A DNA stretch of 64,000 bases from assembly GCA_018806985.1 (NCBI GenBank), contig JADANN010000339.1, forward strand, positions 310,001-374,000. The letters are read 5' to 3'. This document shows positions 1 to 12,639 of this stretch, piece by piece. This stretch comes from Angiostrongylus vasorum. Taxonomy: Eukaryota; Nematoda; Chromadorea; Rhabditida; Metastrongylidae. Position 1 is the first letter of the stretch, and every line of letters starts with the position of its first letter. Position numbers and translations under genes: made by a program. The notes under the pieces were generated by a model. The model saw nothing but the letters and a program-made list of their open reading frames with translations. It did not search any database and was not told the origin of the DNA.

Positions 1-1113
1 AACAATAACGCCATTATGGATGCCCTAAGCGTTCATCTTAGCTATTGTTACATATCGATACCTGCGTGTATGCCAAAAAATGGATCACCTCAAACCTGGA
101 GGGTGTTTAACCGTTAATCAACCTGGGAAGCCGTTACTAAACAGTGAGCACATAAATTCCACATGTTTCCAGAACAGCAGCAAGGAAAAGGTACCAAACG
201 AACTGAATTATGGCAACCGACAGTGAATACAATGGAAGTAACTAATTCGGAATGAAGTAGATGAGGATGCCTTTGCAAATCTTCAGACAGGCTTAGGTTA
301 CAAAACTGGTGGCTAACTAGATATAGACTTTAACCACAGAAAATCTTGCATTATCCTTCCTAGTCATTCTCAGAGAAAGTCGTTAATTCGTCTCCTGATG
401 AAAGGAATGCTCTTATTACCTTTCAGAGAAATGTTAGGCTATCCTTTACTAGAATACTTGCTCAGTAGCCGTAGTTGCAGCACACGTTCTGCGGCATTTC
501 GTTGTTTTGTAAATGATTCCATAGATTTAAAATCGCAGATATATTACAGTTGTGCACAATTTCACATACATTTAACCTAAGAAATAAATCTAATAAGTAA
601 CTAACGCAACAAAACGACCTATTCGAATCGACTTAGTTATCAATGCATAAAACTGCTCTAAATACACCATATACATCTAAAGATCACATATTCAGTACCC
701 AGAAAATTATGTTGATAATAATCGCGATAAAATTCTTTCAGCTGACAGCATGCCTTGAGACAAAGATTTACTAACAAATATAAACAAATGAAGTCCTAAG
801 TAAAATACCCTTTGCGCATGCTGATTCGAAACAAGGCCAACCCAACATTTACCTGTTCTTATCCCTTTCGGAAAGTGGACCGGAAGACTCTAGCACAAAC
901 AGTGCACTTAAGATGGCGGTCTGTGGTACTAGCAATATTATTCTAGTTAAAAATCACATACATTTCAAGACTATTTGTTGAATGAAGGCAACGGTCCAGT
1001 ACTCAAATACACCTGACTGTTGAGAAGCACCTAAGGCTCACAGAATAGGCGTCGTCCATATGACAGAACTTGCATCTTCCAGAAGTCCACTGCAAATATG
1101 TGAGGACAACTCA
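1..1113. other. 3' flank of the uridine kinase gene, no gene seen
   Basis: AT-rich sequence downstream of the minus-strand kinase stop codon. The only open frame of note (398-580, 60 codons, plus strand) has no recognisable domain and I treat it as chance. No repeat family shared with the rest of the window was found here. Confidence 0.5.
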
Positions 1114-4100
1114 CTAGTGGAGTCCATAAATCTTGAACTTCCCATCGACAATTTCATCGATAGATTTTTTACGTTCAGGACTGCCACGGGGCGTTTTTAA
1201 GAGATCCTGAAGTATCGAGGATATACGAAAGAACCCAAATGCAACTAGCAGAATTCAAAGAAGAATATCTGCATTCATTAGAAATAAAACTATTCTTACC
1301 TGAATATGTTGTACAAGCAGATCAATAGCCACATCATTTTCTCCTCCTCTTGGTATAATGACATCAGCCCACTTTTTCGTTGGAAAACAGAACTCTTCGA
1401 AAGCAGGTTTAACCTCAAAGAAAATACCTTGATTAGCTCTAAAGAGCTAAACAGGTTTAATGTACGTGAGATTTAAGAGTTCCAAAACAGTTCCCGAGCA
1501 CATGTATTGCGATCGATCTGCAACAGACACGACAAATGAGCGGTCCACTCTACTGTGTCGTCATAGTCTTCTTAATTATAGACAGGGTCAAAAGGCCTCA
1601 CGTTCTTACGGACGGATGAGCAGTTGTAGGTCTAATATCAAGATTACCAGTCATTAACTGCCTTCAAGAACGTAGAGTGCTTTTTCGAGGCTGACCCGCT
1701 GACGGATGATTGCTCATCGCAATGGTAGATAGAAAACTAGCTGAAAGAAAGACGAAACGAAGGACGCACATAGTGTGGTGGTGAACGCGTTACCCCACAG
1801 AAACAGCAATAATGCGTTAGTTCCCCACTGCTGACACCAGCGGCCCGGAGTTTTGCAAACATCTCAGCATCACTGCCGCTGTACGGAGTAAAATCCAACT
1901 GCCTTGAATTTAGGCAAACAATGCATGAATGACGATTAAGCTGGCTTAAAGAAGCCACCATCAGATCAAGGACTTCTGATGGTGACTTCTTTAAGCATTC
2001 CTTTTCACGTCAACCAATAAAATGCGAAGAAAAAAATGTACACCATGCATCATTGTCCACCACTGATCGGTCAAGCTAATCACCAATGTCAGTCGGTACA
2101 AATTCATTCCTCATTGTTTTCCTAAAAGTGGTACACATACCACGAAGGACGCCAGTGAGGGTGGTTTTGTCGGCTTCATTTAGTAAACATAGCCTATTTT
2201 CGGCTTATATATATAACGTCGGCTTCATTTAGTAAATATAGCCTATTTTCGACTTATATATCAGATCGGCTTGTTACCACTGTACTACAGGAGTTCGGTT
2301 TCAAGTCAAATGATTAACTAGCCGTGTCCCTCTTCTCTCGAAGGACTGGTCTGGGAAGAAATCAGACAATGAATCGTAGTAAATGTCATGCGGTAATATC
2401 TCGTTGCAGGAGGGTGACATACTATAAACATGGAATACAAAAAGCATGGAAAAACCAACCTTTTTTATGTACTGATTGAGAACAACAGAGAGAGGCCGCT
2501 TTCTTTCTAGTGTGTCACGGTGCACTAAAACAGCGAACTTCCAAGAACGGACGGTAGGTATGTCCCGCAAAAGAAGAATCACAAGCAACGAAGAAAGAAA
2601 CAACAACTTTTGTACTAAACGATAGCTTTCAATAGAATGCAAAGAAAGAACCACGTCTGGCGAGCCGGATGTCGGCATCGGCATCGACGAACAGCTTCAT
2701 GGCAAACTTGTTCCTGAGACGTGCATCATAGAATATGAGAATCCCTTCTACAATAATCACATCGGCAGGTTCTAAGTGCAACGTTCCTTTCCTTAAACAA
2801 AACAATCCACCTTTCTGATGTTTCTAAACATACTACAAATTTTTAGCACACAACATTACACGCGCCTCCCAAAGATTTACCGCGTCATCGTTGCTGGGAG
2901 GTTTCACTGTGTGTCGGGCTGCGATGTACAGCAGAGGGATTTACCACCTGGCAAGGTCTCTCAAGCTGACAAGGAGTCCGGCGTATCCATTAGAAAGCCC
3001 AGTCCTGTTTCCATTAAAAGTAAACCAGTCCCAGGATCCGTCACCGTCCTGGTACCGAACTAGCACGGTGCAAAATCTCTCCCTGATCTACAAGGCCGGC
3101 GACTGCCTATGGTGGTGACGAGCTAGGGTAAATTTTGGCCTGACTAACTTGAGAACCCCAGGGAACCACAATAGCTAAACCAGCAAAACTCCGAGAAAAA
3201 ATATGGAAATTGTGCCGGGCCCCGCACAACTAGTGAGGACGGGCCATCGAAGTGTGCAAGTAAGTAACACTGTATGGGAACTAGTGTAACAAATGGAAAA
3301 AGTGGCAATGTGCTTCAGAATTTCATAGTGGCACATACCTTGTACTCTTTAAGAAATCGTACTTTGGTAAAGTGACACTTTTACCCCGTTCCAGTTCAGA
3401 AATGGTTTCAGCCAACTTGTCAAAGTCAAAGGCAGCTAAACAACAAAAAAGACTCCTCTGTAACAAGAACCTGAATTAAACATAAAGGAAGTGAAATTTC
3501 GACTGAAAACTTACATGGATGGTCGAAATCGTACTCTCCAATTTCAGCTTTTACTCGTTCTTCGGCGTTCAGCTCTTTGTAGAACGATTCCATTGGGATT
3601 GTTATCACCTAAACTAAAGAACTGCAGTCATAGTGGTTTTACATGTAATGGCTAAGATTTAGTGACACTGAAATGAGCACTTAATTATCTAACAACTCAA
3701 AATGTTGATCAATACGCATGTAAATCGTGTTTGAATAGGAACGAAGCCGAATGTACTGCAGTTTTGGCGACTTCTGCTCAACCACAATCTTCCTTATACC
3801 TTTAGAAATCCACGAACTTCTATTTTTTCACCTGGAATGAACGACTGAACCACTAAAATTGGGCAACATGCAACGCAATTCTTCTTTATTCTTCAACTTC
3901 TTTAAATCCTCGAGTATATCGCAAGCAAACTAACAGAATTTGCTGGCGAAACAATGATTACACCACAAGGACAACTTTAGTAGTTCTTTTAATGAATTAT
4001 TAGTGAATTTAACTTTAACAAACGCCGGCAACCAAAATGGCGTACGCACGTCCTTCCTTTTCTCAGATGATAGAAATTTGTGGTTAATATAACACCCTTA

Positions 4101-5184
4101 ACTGGCAATAAACTTAAGATTTCCTTTGAAGAATATGTAAGATGTACGTTCTCGAAGACAACATCGTAGTCTTAATAGACCTTCTTCGTAACTCACAACC
4201 AACCCTTACCTAAATTCCTCCGGGTAAAACCAAAAAATTTGAGTAGAACACTTGACCGCTCAGTTTAAGTACATAATAACATAAGTGTTAATCAAGACTA
4301 ATCTTAAATTCAAATTTAAAACATATTTCTACTTAGGAGACAACGTTCACCTGTTTCTTCTTATCCTGATTCAATGTCTCAAGCCGTTCCATGATCTTTT
4401 CCATGACTAGTGACTGAAACTAGCCATTATTAAACAGCAAATGTTTAACACGATTACCAAGAAAATCCTCCAAGTGAAATCTCTTATCAGCAATATGAAA
4501 GCTACGGAAGCCGTCACCCTTTCTTTACCAACTTGTTGGCATGCAACGATCATGAGAAACGAGTACAGCTAACAAGAATCTAAGGTTATAAAAGGATAAA
4601 GAACAAAGCTCTCTGCGTTGATCAATCCCTGAGGGATGTGCCATGCATTTGACTTCATTTAGCATCGTCTGGAGGTGAACGAATGCATATCTGACCTTTA
4701 CAGTGATTCGCGGTGGCCAATCGATTTATCGAGCCAGTGCTGCTATCCTCCCAGACAAGTCCGGCACCAATTTGCCGATCCTGGAGGGATGGGGGGGCTT
4801 GGTGAGCCATAGGCGCGAGGATCGATTTATATATATTGTGGGATAGTGCCGACCACTGCCCCACACGGGCTCTTATAAGGAGCTCTTTTTTTAATTTTAG
4901 TCAATAAAAAAGTACCCTAGTAAGAATCACAAAAGGAATTCAGATTTTAAGCACTTAAAAGGCGAACATATTTGTCTCATCGGCCTTACAGGCATCCACA
5001 GGACTTGCGCCTTTTCACCTCTTCTACTTACCATTACTTCTCTTAGATATTGACAATAACTTCAAACGAGTTCTTCTACTTCGGCTTCCTTCATTTATTT
5101 CATTCAGGCAGAAAAAACACTAACCTTTCCTGAAGACGGTCCTCCCGCCACACCGATGATACAAGGGAGTCGCGCTTTCCCCAT
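1114..5184 (-). CDS. uridine-cytidine kinase, eight exons
   Basis: Phosphorylates uridine and cytidine to UMP and CMP in the cytosolic pyrimidine salvage pathway. Exons in transcript order: 5184-5125, 4413-4351, 3608-3515, 3435-3339, 2791-2655, 2524-2460, 1413-1300, 1206-1114. Their lengths total 723 nt; all phases agree and give 240 aa plus stop, the usual size of the family. Visible signatures: a P-loop ending GGPSSGK at the first junction, the substrate-loop [11 protein letters not shown], the strand [28 protein letters not shown] in the lid, VKPAFEEFC, and [19 protein letters not shown] near the C terminus. The start at 5184 gives MGKARLPC directly before the P-loop strand; a further 5' exon cannot be excluded. 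All introns obey GT-AG (one acceptor is TTTGAG). Several introns hold repeat copies but no exon is interrupted. The family assignment is very secure. Confidence 0.93.
1690..1935 (-). repeat. fold-back repeat family F2, diverged fragment
   Basis: A diverged copy of the F2 family seen best at 15048-15411 and 24485-24830. Shared blocks include GTGTGGTGGTGAACGCGTTA and CCGGAGTTTTGCAAA followed by ATCTCAGCA. It lies in an intron of the kinase gene. Confidence 0.7.
2169..2264. repeat. tandem duplication of a 49-bp unit
   Basis: Two adjacent near-identical units starting GTCGGCTTCATTTAGTAAA at 2169 and 2218, differing at a few positions. It lies in a kinase intron. Confidence 0.8.
2868..3268 (+). 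repeat. dispersed repeat family F1, copy 1
   Basis: About 400 bp beginning near TTTACCGCGTCATCGT and ending near GACGGGCCATCGAAG. The same sequence recurs at 6957-7345, 7580-7890, 23040-23415, 26395-26770 and 37290-37655. No terminal inverted repeat or tRNA promoter was recognised, so its class is open. It sits in a kinase intron between the exons at 2791 and 3339. Confidence 0.8.
4600..4870 (-). mobile_element. tRNA-derived SINE, copy 1
   Basis: The family has a tRNA-like head (A-box-like TGGCGCAGTGG, B-box-like GGATCGATCCC) and a body ending in AGCTTTATCC repeats. Here the head is at the high-coordinate end, so transcription would run on the minus strand. The copy lies in the first intron of the kinase gene. 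It is moderately diverged: the head reads CCCACACGGGC on the plus strand. Confidence 0.8.
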
Positions 5185-5399
5185 AAATCTAAATTACTGG
5201 ATCTGAATGATTTGATAACGGGTCGTGTGAGAAAAAGATCTAAATTCACGGCAAGAATATTACGGTCGCTCGACAACACGTTAAAACCACTGCAGTGAAG
5301 AATATTATCCGAAGACCCTGTCAAGAACGCCCATGAATCCAATGCGTGTTAAGAAAGTTGTCAAGCAAATATCATGAAAGCAAAAAAATCAGGTTATTA

Positions 5400-5690
5400 G
5401 GTAAAAAAAAGGATGAAGCTCTCGGCGTTGTTCAATTCCAGAGGGATGCGCCATGCATTCGACTCCATCCGTAGCTTCGTAGAGGTGATTGGATGCAGAT
5501 CTGGCCTTTACAATGACTCGCGGTGGCTTACCGATGTATTGAGCCAGTTCTGTTATACCAGACAAGCCTGGCACCAATTTGCCGACCCCGGAGGGATGGA
5601 AGGCTTGATGGGCCTTGGGCGTGGGGATCGATCCCTATGTGTATTGCAGCGCGCCTCTGATCACTGCGCCATGCAAGCCTAAGTTATTAG
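5400..5690 (-). mobile_element. tRNA-derived SINE, copy 2
   Basis: Same family and orientation as the copy at 4600-4870, upstream of the kinase start. Tail side AAAGGATGAAGCTCTCGGCG at about 5408, tRNA-like head near 5640-5685. Confidence 0.8.
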
Positions 5691-6956
5691 TAATTTTTTC
5701 CATGAAAGGATACATTATCTACTATGCGTAAGAAGACGTGTAAACAAGCATTTTAAGTAACAGTGGGAAAACAGCAATACTTCTCGAGTTGTGGAAGAAT
5801 TCTGGTTCAGAACGAGATCGATCGCAAAATGTCTGGCCCAATGAACGCTTCGGACGACGAGAACAGGCCTAACTCGAGAGCAGATGGAATTGCTGGGTAG
5901 ATTACTTATACCTCTAACAAATTAAAACAACTATCCAACTAGTAACGAATTCTGGGACGAAGCGTGTAATACATATATCCATACACATGTATATATATGC
6001 ATACACATGGTATATAGACATATATAAGTACACGACCGCATATCTGTGTATACATTTATATATGTCTGAAGCCTAAAGATGCATTCTAGCCATATTCCTA
6101 CAGACGAAGTCCAAAAACATCCATCAACCCATAGCGCTCCGCATGGACACTATAGTTTCCATATTAAATTAAGTGGATTCCAGAGTATTTTAGTGGACTA
6201 TACATAGTCATTCGACAAATAACGGAAACCAGATGAAAATATCAGGTCTGAAGCCAAGAAATCCATGCTCTTCAGCTAATTTGCCAAGTGCTACACCGAA
6301 CGAGTGTATTTGCGGCAACACACTCAAAAAATACGACACTTCGAAAAATAAACTGTATGTACGAAAGTAAGCTGTTTAGAGGTCTCTGTATATGTTTATT
6401 TACTGATAAAGATATGGTTGATGAAGACAAAACTACAAGTAATGTCTAGGAAGCGCTGGGTATCCATCCGCAAAGTTGTCGGTCACCGATGTGATTTATC
6501 ACGTTGTGTGTTTCGAATCAGTTCCCAGTCCTTTCTCTCACATTTGTTCACTGATGTTTTTGAGAATAGCGCTCAAAACCACTCATACAATCATCTAAAA
6601 CCTTCAAAACGTGTCGAGTTACTCTATCACTTAGATCAGAGGGGTTTGGTTGGACCAAGATCGAACTAAATACCATGCCATCGGTATGAGAAGATTTCTA
6701 AGATTCTTAACTCAAAATAAGGTGTTCCTTATGTCAATTAAGCACCGAATGGTTTAATTCTTAACTTCATCAGTGCAATGAGCAACTCCTATTGAGGTGA
6801 TTGCTATAGCGACTCGTCCTGGAAGGATTTGCGAAGCATAAAACTCTGTTAACTTGATTCGTCTTGTAACTATACAAGTGGTTCAACTGCAGTGTGAAGT
6901 TGACGGTGAACACCTGAAGTGTTCTGCTCTCGTTGTTCCCCACAATTTCCCATAAA
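5691..6956. other. intergenic, AT-rich, with a TATA/CATA simple repeat
   Basis: No gene recognised. At about 5970-6065 there is an imperfect microsatellite of ATACATAT, ACACATGT and TATATATG units. The open frame at 6418-6669 (83 codons) shows no domain or splice context that supports it. Confidence 0.5.
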
Positions 6957-7345
6957 ACTTGGATACTTGGATGGCCCGTCGTCACTGTTTGTGCGGATCC
7001 AAGCATAATCTCCATTTTTCGGAGATTTGTTGGCTTTAGCCATCGTGATTCCCTGGAATCTGGAGTTCAGCCTGGCCAAAGTCTGCCCCAGGTCATCACA
7101 ACCACACGCAGTCATAGCCCTTGTGGATCAGAGGGAGATTTGCCACCATGAGAATAGTTTGGTACCACGACGGTGATGGAACCTGGTATTGGATTACTCT
7201 TAGCTGGAGCTCCTGATGGAAACGCAGGACTCCTTGTCATCCTGGGGGGACCATGCTGAACACCCCCCCCCCTCCCCCCCTCTCCTCTGTACATCGCAGC
7301 CCGACGCCTAGAAACACCTCCTAGCCACGATGAGGCGGCAAACGT
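6957..7345 (-). repeat. dispersed repeat family F1, copy 2
   Basis: Reverse-orientation copy running from GATGGCCCGTCGTCACTG to CACGATGAGGCGGCAAACG. It contains a C-rich run at 7261-7282 that is absent from other copies and probably reflects slippage. Confidence 0.8.
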
Positions 7346-7579
7346 TAGGAGGCTTAACATATAATCGTGAGATAACAGATAACACTATTACAGTATTTCC
7401 AAGTGATCATTACAGGTAGTAGATGGCTCCTGTGAATCGGTTTCCCTTTGGAAAACCACTAGAGTGATTTGACGTACTGGCCACCGTGTGTATTGTCTTA
7501 TTCACTACAACACGAAAGAAGAGGTATTCACGGCCCAGTACAATCAGAGGAGTGTAAGAACATTTTCTTCCTACCCTAC

Positions 7580-7890
7580 CAACGGTTTACCGCCTCATCA
7601 TGGCTGGGAGGTGCTCCGTTATCGGATTGCGATGTACAACTAGGGGGATTCACGCTTCAAGCAGCGTCTCCCGAGATGAGAAAGAGTCCAACGTTTCCAT
7701 AAGGACGCCTAGCTAAGAGTAAACCTATACCAGGATCGACCATGTGACAGTGACGAGCTGGGGCAGACTTTGGCCAGGCTGACCTCGGGACTGCAAGGAA
7801 ACATGGTGGCTAAACCAGCAAAACTCCGAAGTGGAAATTAAGCTGGGGCCTGCACAACCAGCGAGGTCGGGCCGTCAAAGTACCCAAGTA
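7580..7890 (+). repeat. dispersed repeat family F1, copy 3
   Basis: Forward copy starting ACGGTTTACCGCCTCATCAT, about 235 bp from and inverted relative to copy 2. It is shortened internally compared with the copy at 2868. Confidence 0.78.
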
Positions 7891-8935
7891 GGTATTTCCT
7901 AGCTACAATGGTTTGCCAAGTGTTCCAGCGGTTGTAATAAATGTCTGTCTATGTGTTTCGACACTTTATTCAACACGACGTCGTAGTTTCTTTTACGGAA
8001 TCCATTCCTATCGTAAGTTTCAGTATAAACAAGAAAGCAAAAGCTTTTTTGTTATGTAAAAACATTTCGAAGCTGACCACGTTCTTTTAATCTAATATCT
8101 CTTCTTTTTAGTTCTAGATGTGGTGGCATTCACTGAGACGAGAGGCTTCATGTTATAGCAACAGTGCCAAGCCTCACACTTAAGTAATTAAACCTTTGCA
8201 TGCAATAATTACATTAACGTAATAATGACTATGCCGTAATACCTGAACAACACAAACGATAATGTCGTCAATTTTTACTTACTGTCTACTGATTTTTTAA
8301 TGGCATGGTATTATGTGGAATATAACCATAATGTTGCTAAGATATTTGCGAAACTCCGGACCGCTGGTATGTATGGGGTCTAAGTTCAAGGTCAAGTTGA
8401 TCAGCGAGCGGTGTTCAACGATTTTTCCATGGATCTTCTCCAACTACCGTCTTCAAATGTTCGCCATGGATGGCGCTGTCAACAGAAAGCGCCATTTTCA
8501 GGGCTTTCACCTTTATCACTTAACTTTGCAAACTAAAATCGCATCGTTCGCCCATTAACGGTACCACATGCAATGTATTGTCGATAGTGAGAGCGGATTC
8601 CGTTACTTCACGTTCATTTGGTAGAAGAAGTTGGTCATATCAGATTGGTTTTTCTATTCACGGTAGCAGTAAGTCAACAAGTCTTCAAATAGAAAGCTTA
8701 AAATAAATAGGTATGGTGGAATGAACTACATGGATTTGAAAAAAATATAAGCACAAAGGCGTAAAAACCTTTTTGATATGCAAAATGTCAAAAATTTGAT
8801 AGGTCGAAACTATTGCTTCATTTCAGGTGATTATAGGACTTTAAGGAATACCTACAGCTAGTAGAAAACCCTTTGTGGTTTCTTTATACTCTTGTTGAGC
8901 AAACATGAGGTGTTATTTTATCTCTTTATTTACGA
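7891..8935. other. intergenic; a short F2 fragment only
   Basis: About 8300-8390 matches the F2 block GATATTTGCGAAACTCCGGA after a diverged GGCATGGTATTATG end. Otherwise no gene or repeat was recognised. The open frame at 8313-8558 begins inside that fragment and is probably spurious. Confidence 0.5.
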
Positions 8936-8937
8936 AC

Positions 8938-8978
8938 AACCTGACGTTTCGGCGGATTTCGCCTTCCTCAGAGCCTGT
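8938..8978 (-). ncRNA. hammerhead-ribozyme-like motif, PLE terminal type
   Basis: Minus strand reads GGCT, core CTGAGGA, then a stem II of GGC and GCC with a short loop, then GAAACGTC. The core differs from CUGAUGA only at position 7, which is free in hammerheads. Stem I is weak here (AGGTT after the cleavage position). It is an isolated fragment, probably a relic of a PLE end. Confidence 0.5.
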
Positions 8979-9534
8979 AAAGGTCAAGCTGACCGCACTC
9001 TAGCCACCCATTGCATTGTCTTCGTCAGAGGTGCTCCATATAAGATTATACGTCGGAAACAAATCCGTTGAGAACTCCATTTTCCTCTCTCTTTCTTCAT
9101 AGGTCTAGCACCAATATGAGTTTAAAAAAATCTTAGTAATATATTGTTAACAAGGACTGCAAAGGTTCAAGATGTTTCTTCAATAGTTTATTTCCTGCAA
9201 TGTGTAACTATTTGTTGCATTTGATCATGGAAAAGTAACAGTAAAACAACTGGTGTGCGAATGATTTCTAGAATGCGATAACGAATTCTTTGATCAATTA
9301 TGTTTTAAGAGGGACTACAAGGCCGTCTACCATCGAATTTCGGCCCATGTTGTTAATGCTGGTCAGCGAAAGGAGCATCAAGTATATACCATTCCTTCAC
9401 AGGTCACGGCAGGACGGGTGGAGCATCTAGTGCATCTCGTGGAACGACTTCACTTACTTTGGAATTTTTTTGATCCTCACATGCCGGGCTCTTCTGGAGG
9501 TAGCATATCTGAAAAGCATGACGACTTGGTAAAG
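8979..9534. other. intergenic, nothing recognised
   Basis: No coding exon, RNA gene or shared repeat was identified. A stretch around 9315-9480 has higher GC and short open frames but no motif I can name. Confidence 0.4.
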
Positions 9535-9800
9535 GATAAATAAAGGATAAAGCTCTCGGCGTTTACCATTCCCTTAGGGATACACCATGCATTCGACTTC
9601 ACGTTTGGAGGTGATTGAATGCATATCTGGCCATTACAATGACTCGTGGTGGCCTACCGATGTATCGAGTCAGTGCTGCTATCCTCCCAGACAAGTCTGG
9701 TACCAATTTGCCGACCCCGGGGGATGAAAGGCTTGGTGGGCCATGGGCGCGGGGATCCATTTCACGTGCGTGTTGCACGGCGCGTGTAAGCCCATCAGTC
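9535..9800 (-). mobile_element. tRNA-derived SINE, copy 3
   Basis: Well preserved body and head. On the plus strand the tail end shows doubled AAAGGATAAA units at 9533-9555, the simple-repeat tail of the family. Its tRNA-like head end at about 9798 directly abuts the 3' tail of the RTE element at 9803. Confidence 0.82.
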
Positions 9801-9802
9801 AC

Positions 9803-12635
9803 CTATATCACCTGTAGTCCCTTTGATCGTCGAGTGACTCGAGCGAGCGCCAGTAAATCTTCCATTTCTCCCAGTCGCGTGCAAGAGTAGCCCAGTGGGT
9901 TCTGCTCGCTCTAGGAACTCGTTGAGCATCATAGCTTTCTTCTAAGGTTTTTTGTGAAGAACTCTGACCATCGGGTCGGTGGCCTTCCTGCTGTGCGTTC
10001 GACATCCCGCGGAATCCAGTCACCAACGGCTCTTATCCATCGCTTGTCATTCATAAGCATTACATCTCCGGCCCACCTTATCTTCGGCTGTTTGGTGTAC
10101 AGAACGCCATCTTTGATTTTTGATCGTTGACGCAGGTCGGAACTTCCCTTACTTGTGTGGAACGGGATACTCCTAGCATCGTCCTTTCGGCAGCGCGTTC
10201 GATAACGCTGAGTGATCTTTCATCCTGCTTACGCAGCGGCCAGGTTTCTGACACAAACATTAGGGCAGGAATTACCTTTGAGTCGAAAAAGGTGGGCACG
10301 GAGTCGGGTGTTCATTATCCTCTTCACTACATCCTCGATGCTCTTGAAAGCTCCCCCAAGCCGCTCGTTTCCCTTCTGCTCAGCTGTGGAGCTAAGTTGT
10401 TCATCATATTGATTTCCCGACCTAGATAGACATAACTGGAGCACTTGGAGATATTGGTTCCGCTGAGCGTGAAGGGGCATACGAAACCAATCCGTTAATC
10501 ATAAACATCGTTTTTTGTGAGATTTAGTCGAAGACCAATCTTTCCACAGGCTTTATCAAAGTCGGTAAGCATACGTTCCGCTTGGCTAATGTTTGGTGTT
10601 ATAAGGACAATGTCATCACTAAAGCGAATATCGTGGAACTGCCGACCATCGATTTTCATTTCCAAGATTATCCCATTCCAATGTTCGTATTACGTTCTGG
10701 ATGGTGGCAGTAAATAATTTTGGCGAGATAGTATTGCCTTGCCTAATCCCTGTTTTGACGTCAATGTTAATATCGTTGTAAAATGGTGGTATCTTGGTTG
10801 GAAAATTTTTGGACAGCTCACGATGAATCTTTATCCACTGAGTAGGGACTCCTTGACTGTCATGGGCTTCCATGACTGCACGTATCTCAATTGAGTCGAA
10901 GGCCTTCTTTAAATCGATGAAAGTGAGACAGAGCGGTCTGTTGTACTCTCGCGTTACTTCAATGAGGCTTGTTATCGTGTGGATGTGGTCTATCGTGCTA
11001 AATCCTTTTCGAAACCCTGCTTGCTCACATGGCTGTCCTTCGTCCAGTGTTCTGTGAATCCTGTTTAGGATGACTCGAGTGAAAACTTTGTAGACGACAG
11101 ACAACAAGCAAATTGGGCGATAGTTGCTGATATCGTGGAGGTCACCCTTCTTGAACAGTAGCACTGTCTTGCCGGTCTTCCCGTGAATGGATGGGAGACC
11201 TTCCATTCGGACAGGTAACGTGTGAAGAGCCGAGCCAGGTGTTTGCGAGGACTGTCGGAAGGTTTTTCAGGTGTTCTGGTCTTATCATGTCCGGACCTGT
11301 TGCTGTTCGACTTTTCACCGACGAAGTGGCATGTCGGATTTCGGAAGTGAGAACCGCTGGTACAACATATCCATCCTCCTTTGTTTTTTCATATGGCGGA
11401 AGGTGGACGTGGCTATCGAAGAGATCTGAGTAGTATTCGGGAATGATTTTCTCCATTGCTTTTCTGGACGCTGTAACTGTTCCGTCTCGGCGCCGGAGTG
11501 CAATGATCTTGGTCTTGTAATCGGCGAAGCTTCGGTGGGCTTTGCGAATGCTTTTCCCAGCCCCTGCCGCTTCGACCATTACTGTTGCTCCTCTCTCTTT
11601 AAGATCTTCTTTTATCGCCTGCCTGCACTGTTTTGCAAGTTTGGACGTTCGTTCGCGGTTGCCTGCAGCTCGTGCGATTCCACGCTGGCGTATCAGCTAG
11701 AGTGTTTCTTAAGAAAGACATCTCTTGGTGACTTTCGAACTCTCAGCTTTCATAGCGCTAACGTGAAGACGCGGAATGAGCCGATCGTATTCTTCGTCAA
11801 TGTTATCGACAGCGGCATCTTCCCAACAGTCGACTAATGAATTGAATAACTCCCAGTTTACGGTGGTTCTGCGACTTCAGTTTTTGAATTTAGCGGCTTT
11901 TTTCTCCTTTCCGCGAGAAATAGAATCTTGCATGAAGGAGACGGTTGTCTGATCCCACGTCGAATTTTTGGGCAGCAATGAATCGGTTAGGCAAAACCTT
12001 CTATTTACTATGATGTGGTCTATTTCGTTATGGTACTCTCCACTGGGAGGCTCCCACGTCAAGCATTGAGGGCTTCTGGAATTGGGAGTTACCATGGATG
12101 GTTTTTGTTCGCCATGATAAACTCAGTTAGCCACTCAGCCTGTTCGTCCCATTCTAATCCATGGGTCCCAATGTGATGTTCTTCAAACGTTCTTCTTGCT
12201 CCAATCCTGGCGTTAAAATCTCCAATGATGACGTTGAAGAATGTAGTCTTCTCCGTAGCACTTCCCCCAAGTCCATACAGAGCGCTTCGACTTCTTCTTC
12301 GTCATAGTTTGATGTCGGCGCGTAAACGACGAAGATTGTCAAACCCGGTATTGATCCACATCTTTTTAATCGTAAAGGTCCTATTCGGGTTGTATAAGCT
12401 GTTCGAATGAATCGATGTTCATGGACAAACTCGCGCTGACGAGAACACCGACGTCGCGGACTCCTCTGCTATCGCGTGTTCCGAAGTACAGTTCCTCTCT
12501 GGTGCCGTAGACGGCGTTGAATGGGTGGCGTCCTCAAATAAATGAGCTTCTCGTCTACTTTGGGAGAAATTGCCAAGCCATCTGTGAGTGAAGTCGGCTT
12601 CCATGTTTAGAGCTCAGCAGGCTTTACATGGGTGT
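9803..12635 (-). mobile_element. RTE-type non-LTR retrotransposon, 5'-truncated and decayed
   Basis: Minus-strand element. From 5' to 3' it retains part of the apurinic endonuclease domain (about 12635-11880; FVVYAPTSNYDEEEVEA at 12340, EIDHIIVNRRFCLTD near 12020), a connecting region, a reverse transcriptase (11206-10619; SNYRPICLLSVVYKVFTRVI, GQPCEQAGFRKGFSTIDHIH, LTFIDLKKAFDS, TGIRQGNTISPK, then a DDIVLITPN block where the usual FADD reads SDD) and the C-terminal PRASRTHWATLARDWEKW segment near 9890. Stops and frameshifts break the frame. It ends in a TGATATAGG-type tail at about 9805. The N-terminal half of the endonuclease is missing. It cannot move itself. Confidence 0.9.
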
Positions 12636-12639
12636 TACA

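Noticed and set aside
10872..11433. Plus-strand open frames over 10.8-11.4 kb
   Set aside because: Antisense shadows of the minus-strand RTE reverse transcriptase and its N-terminal linker.
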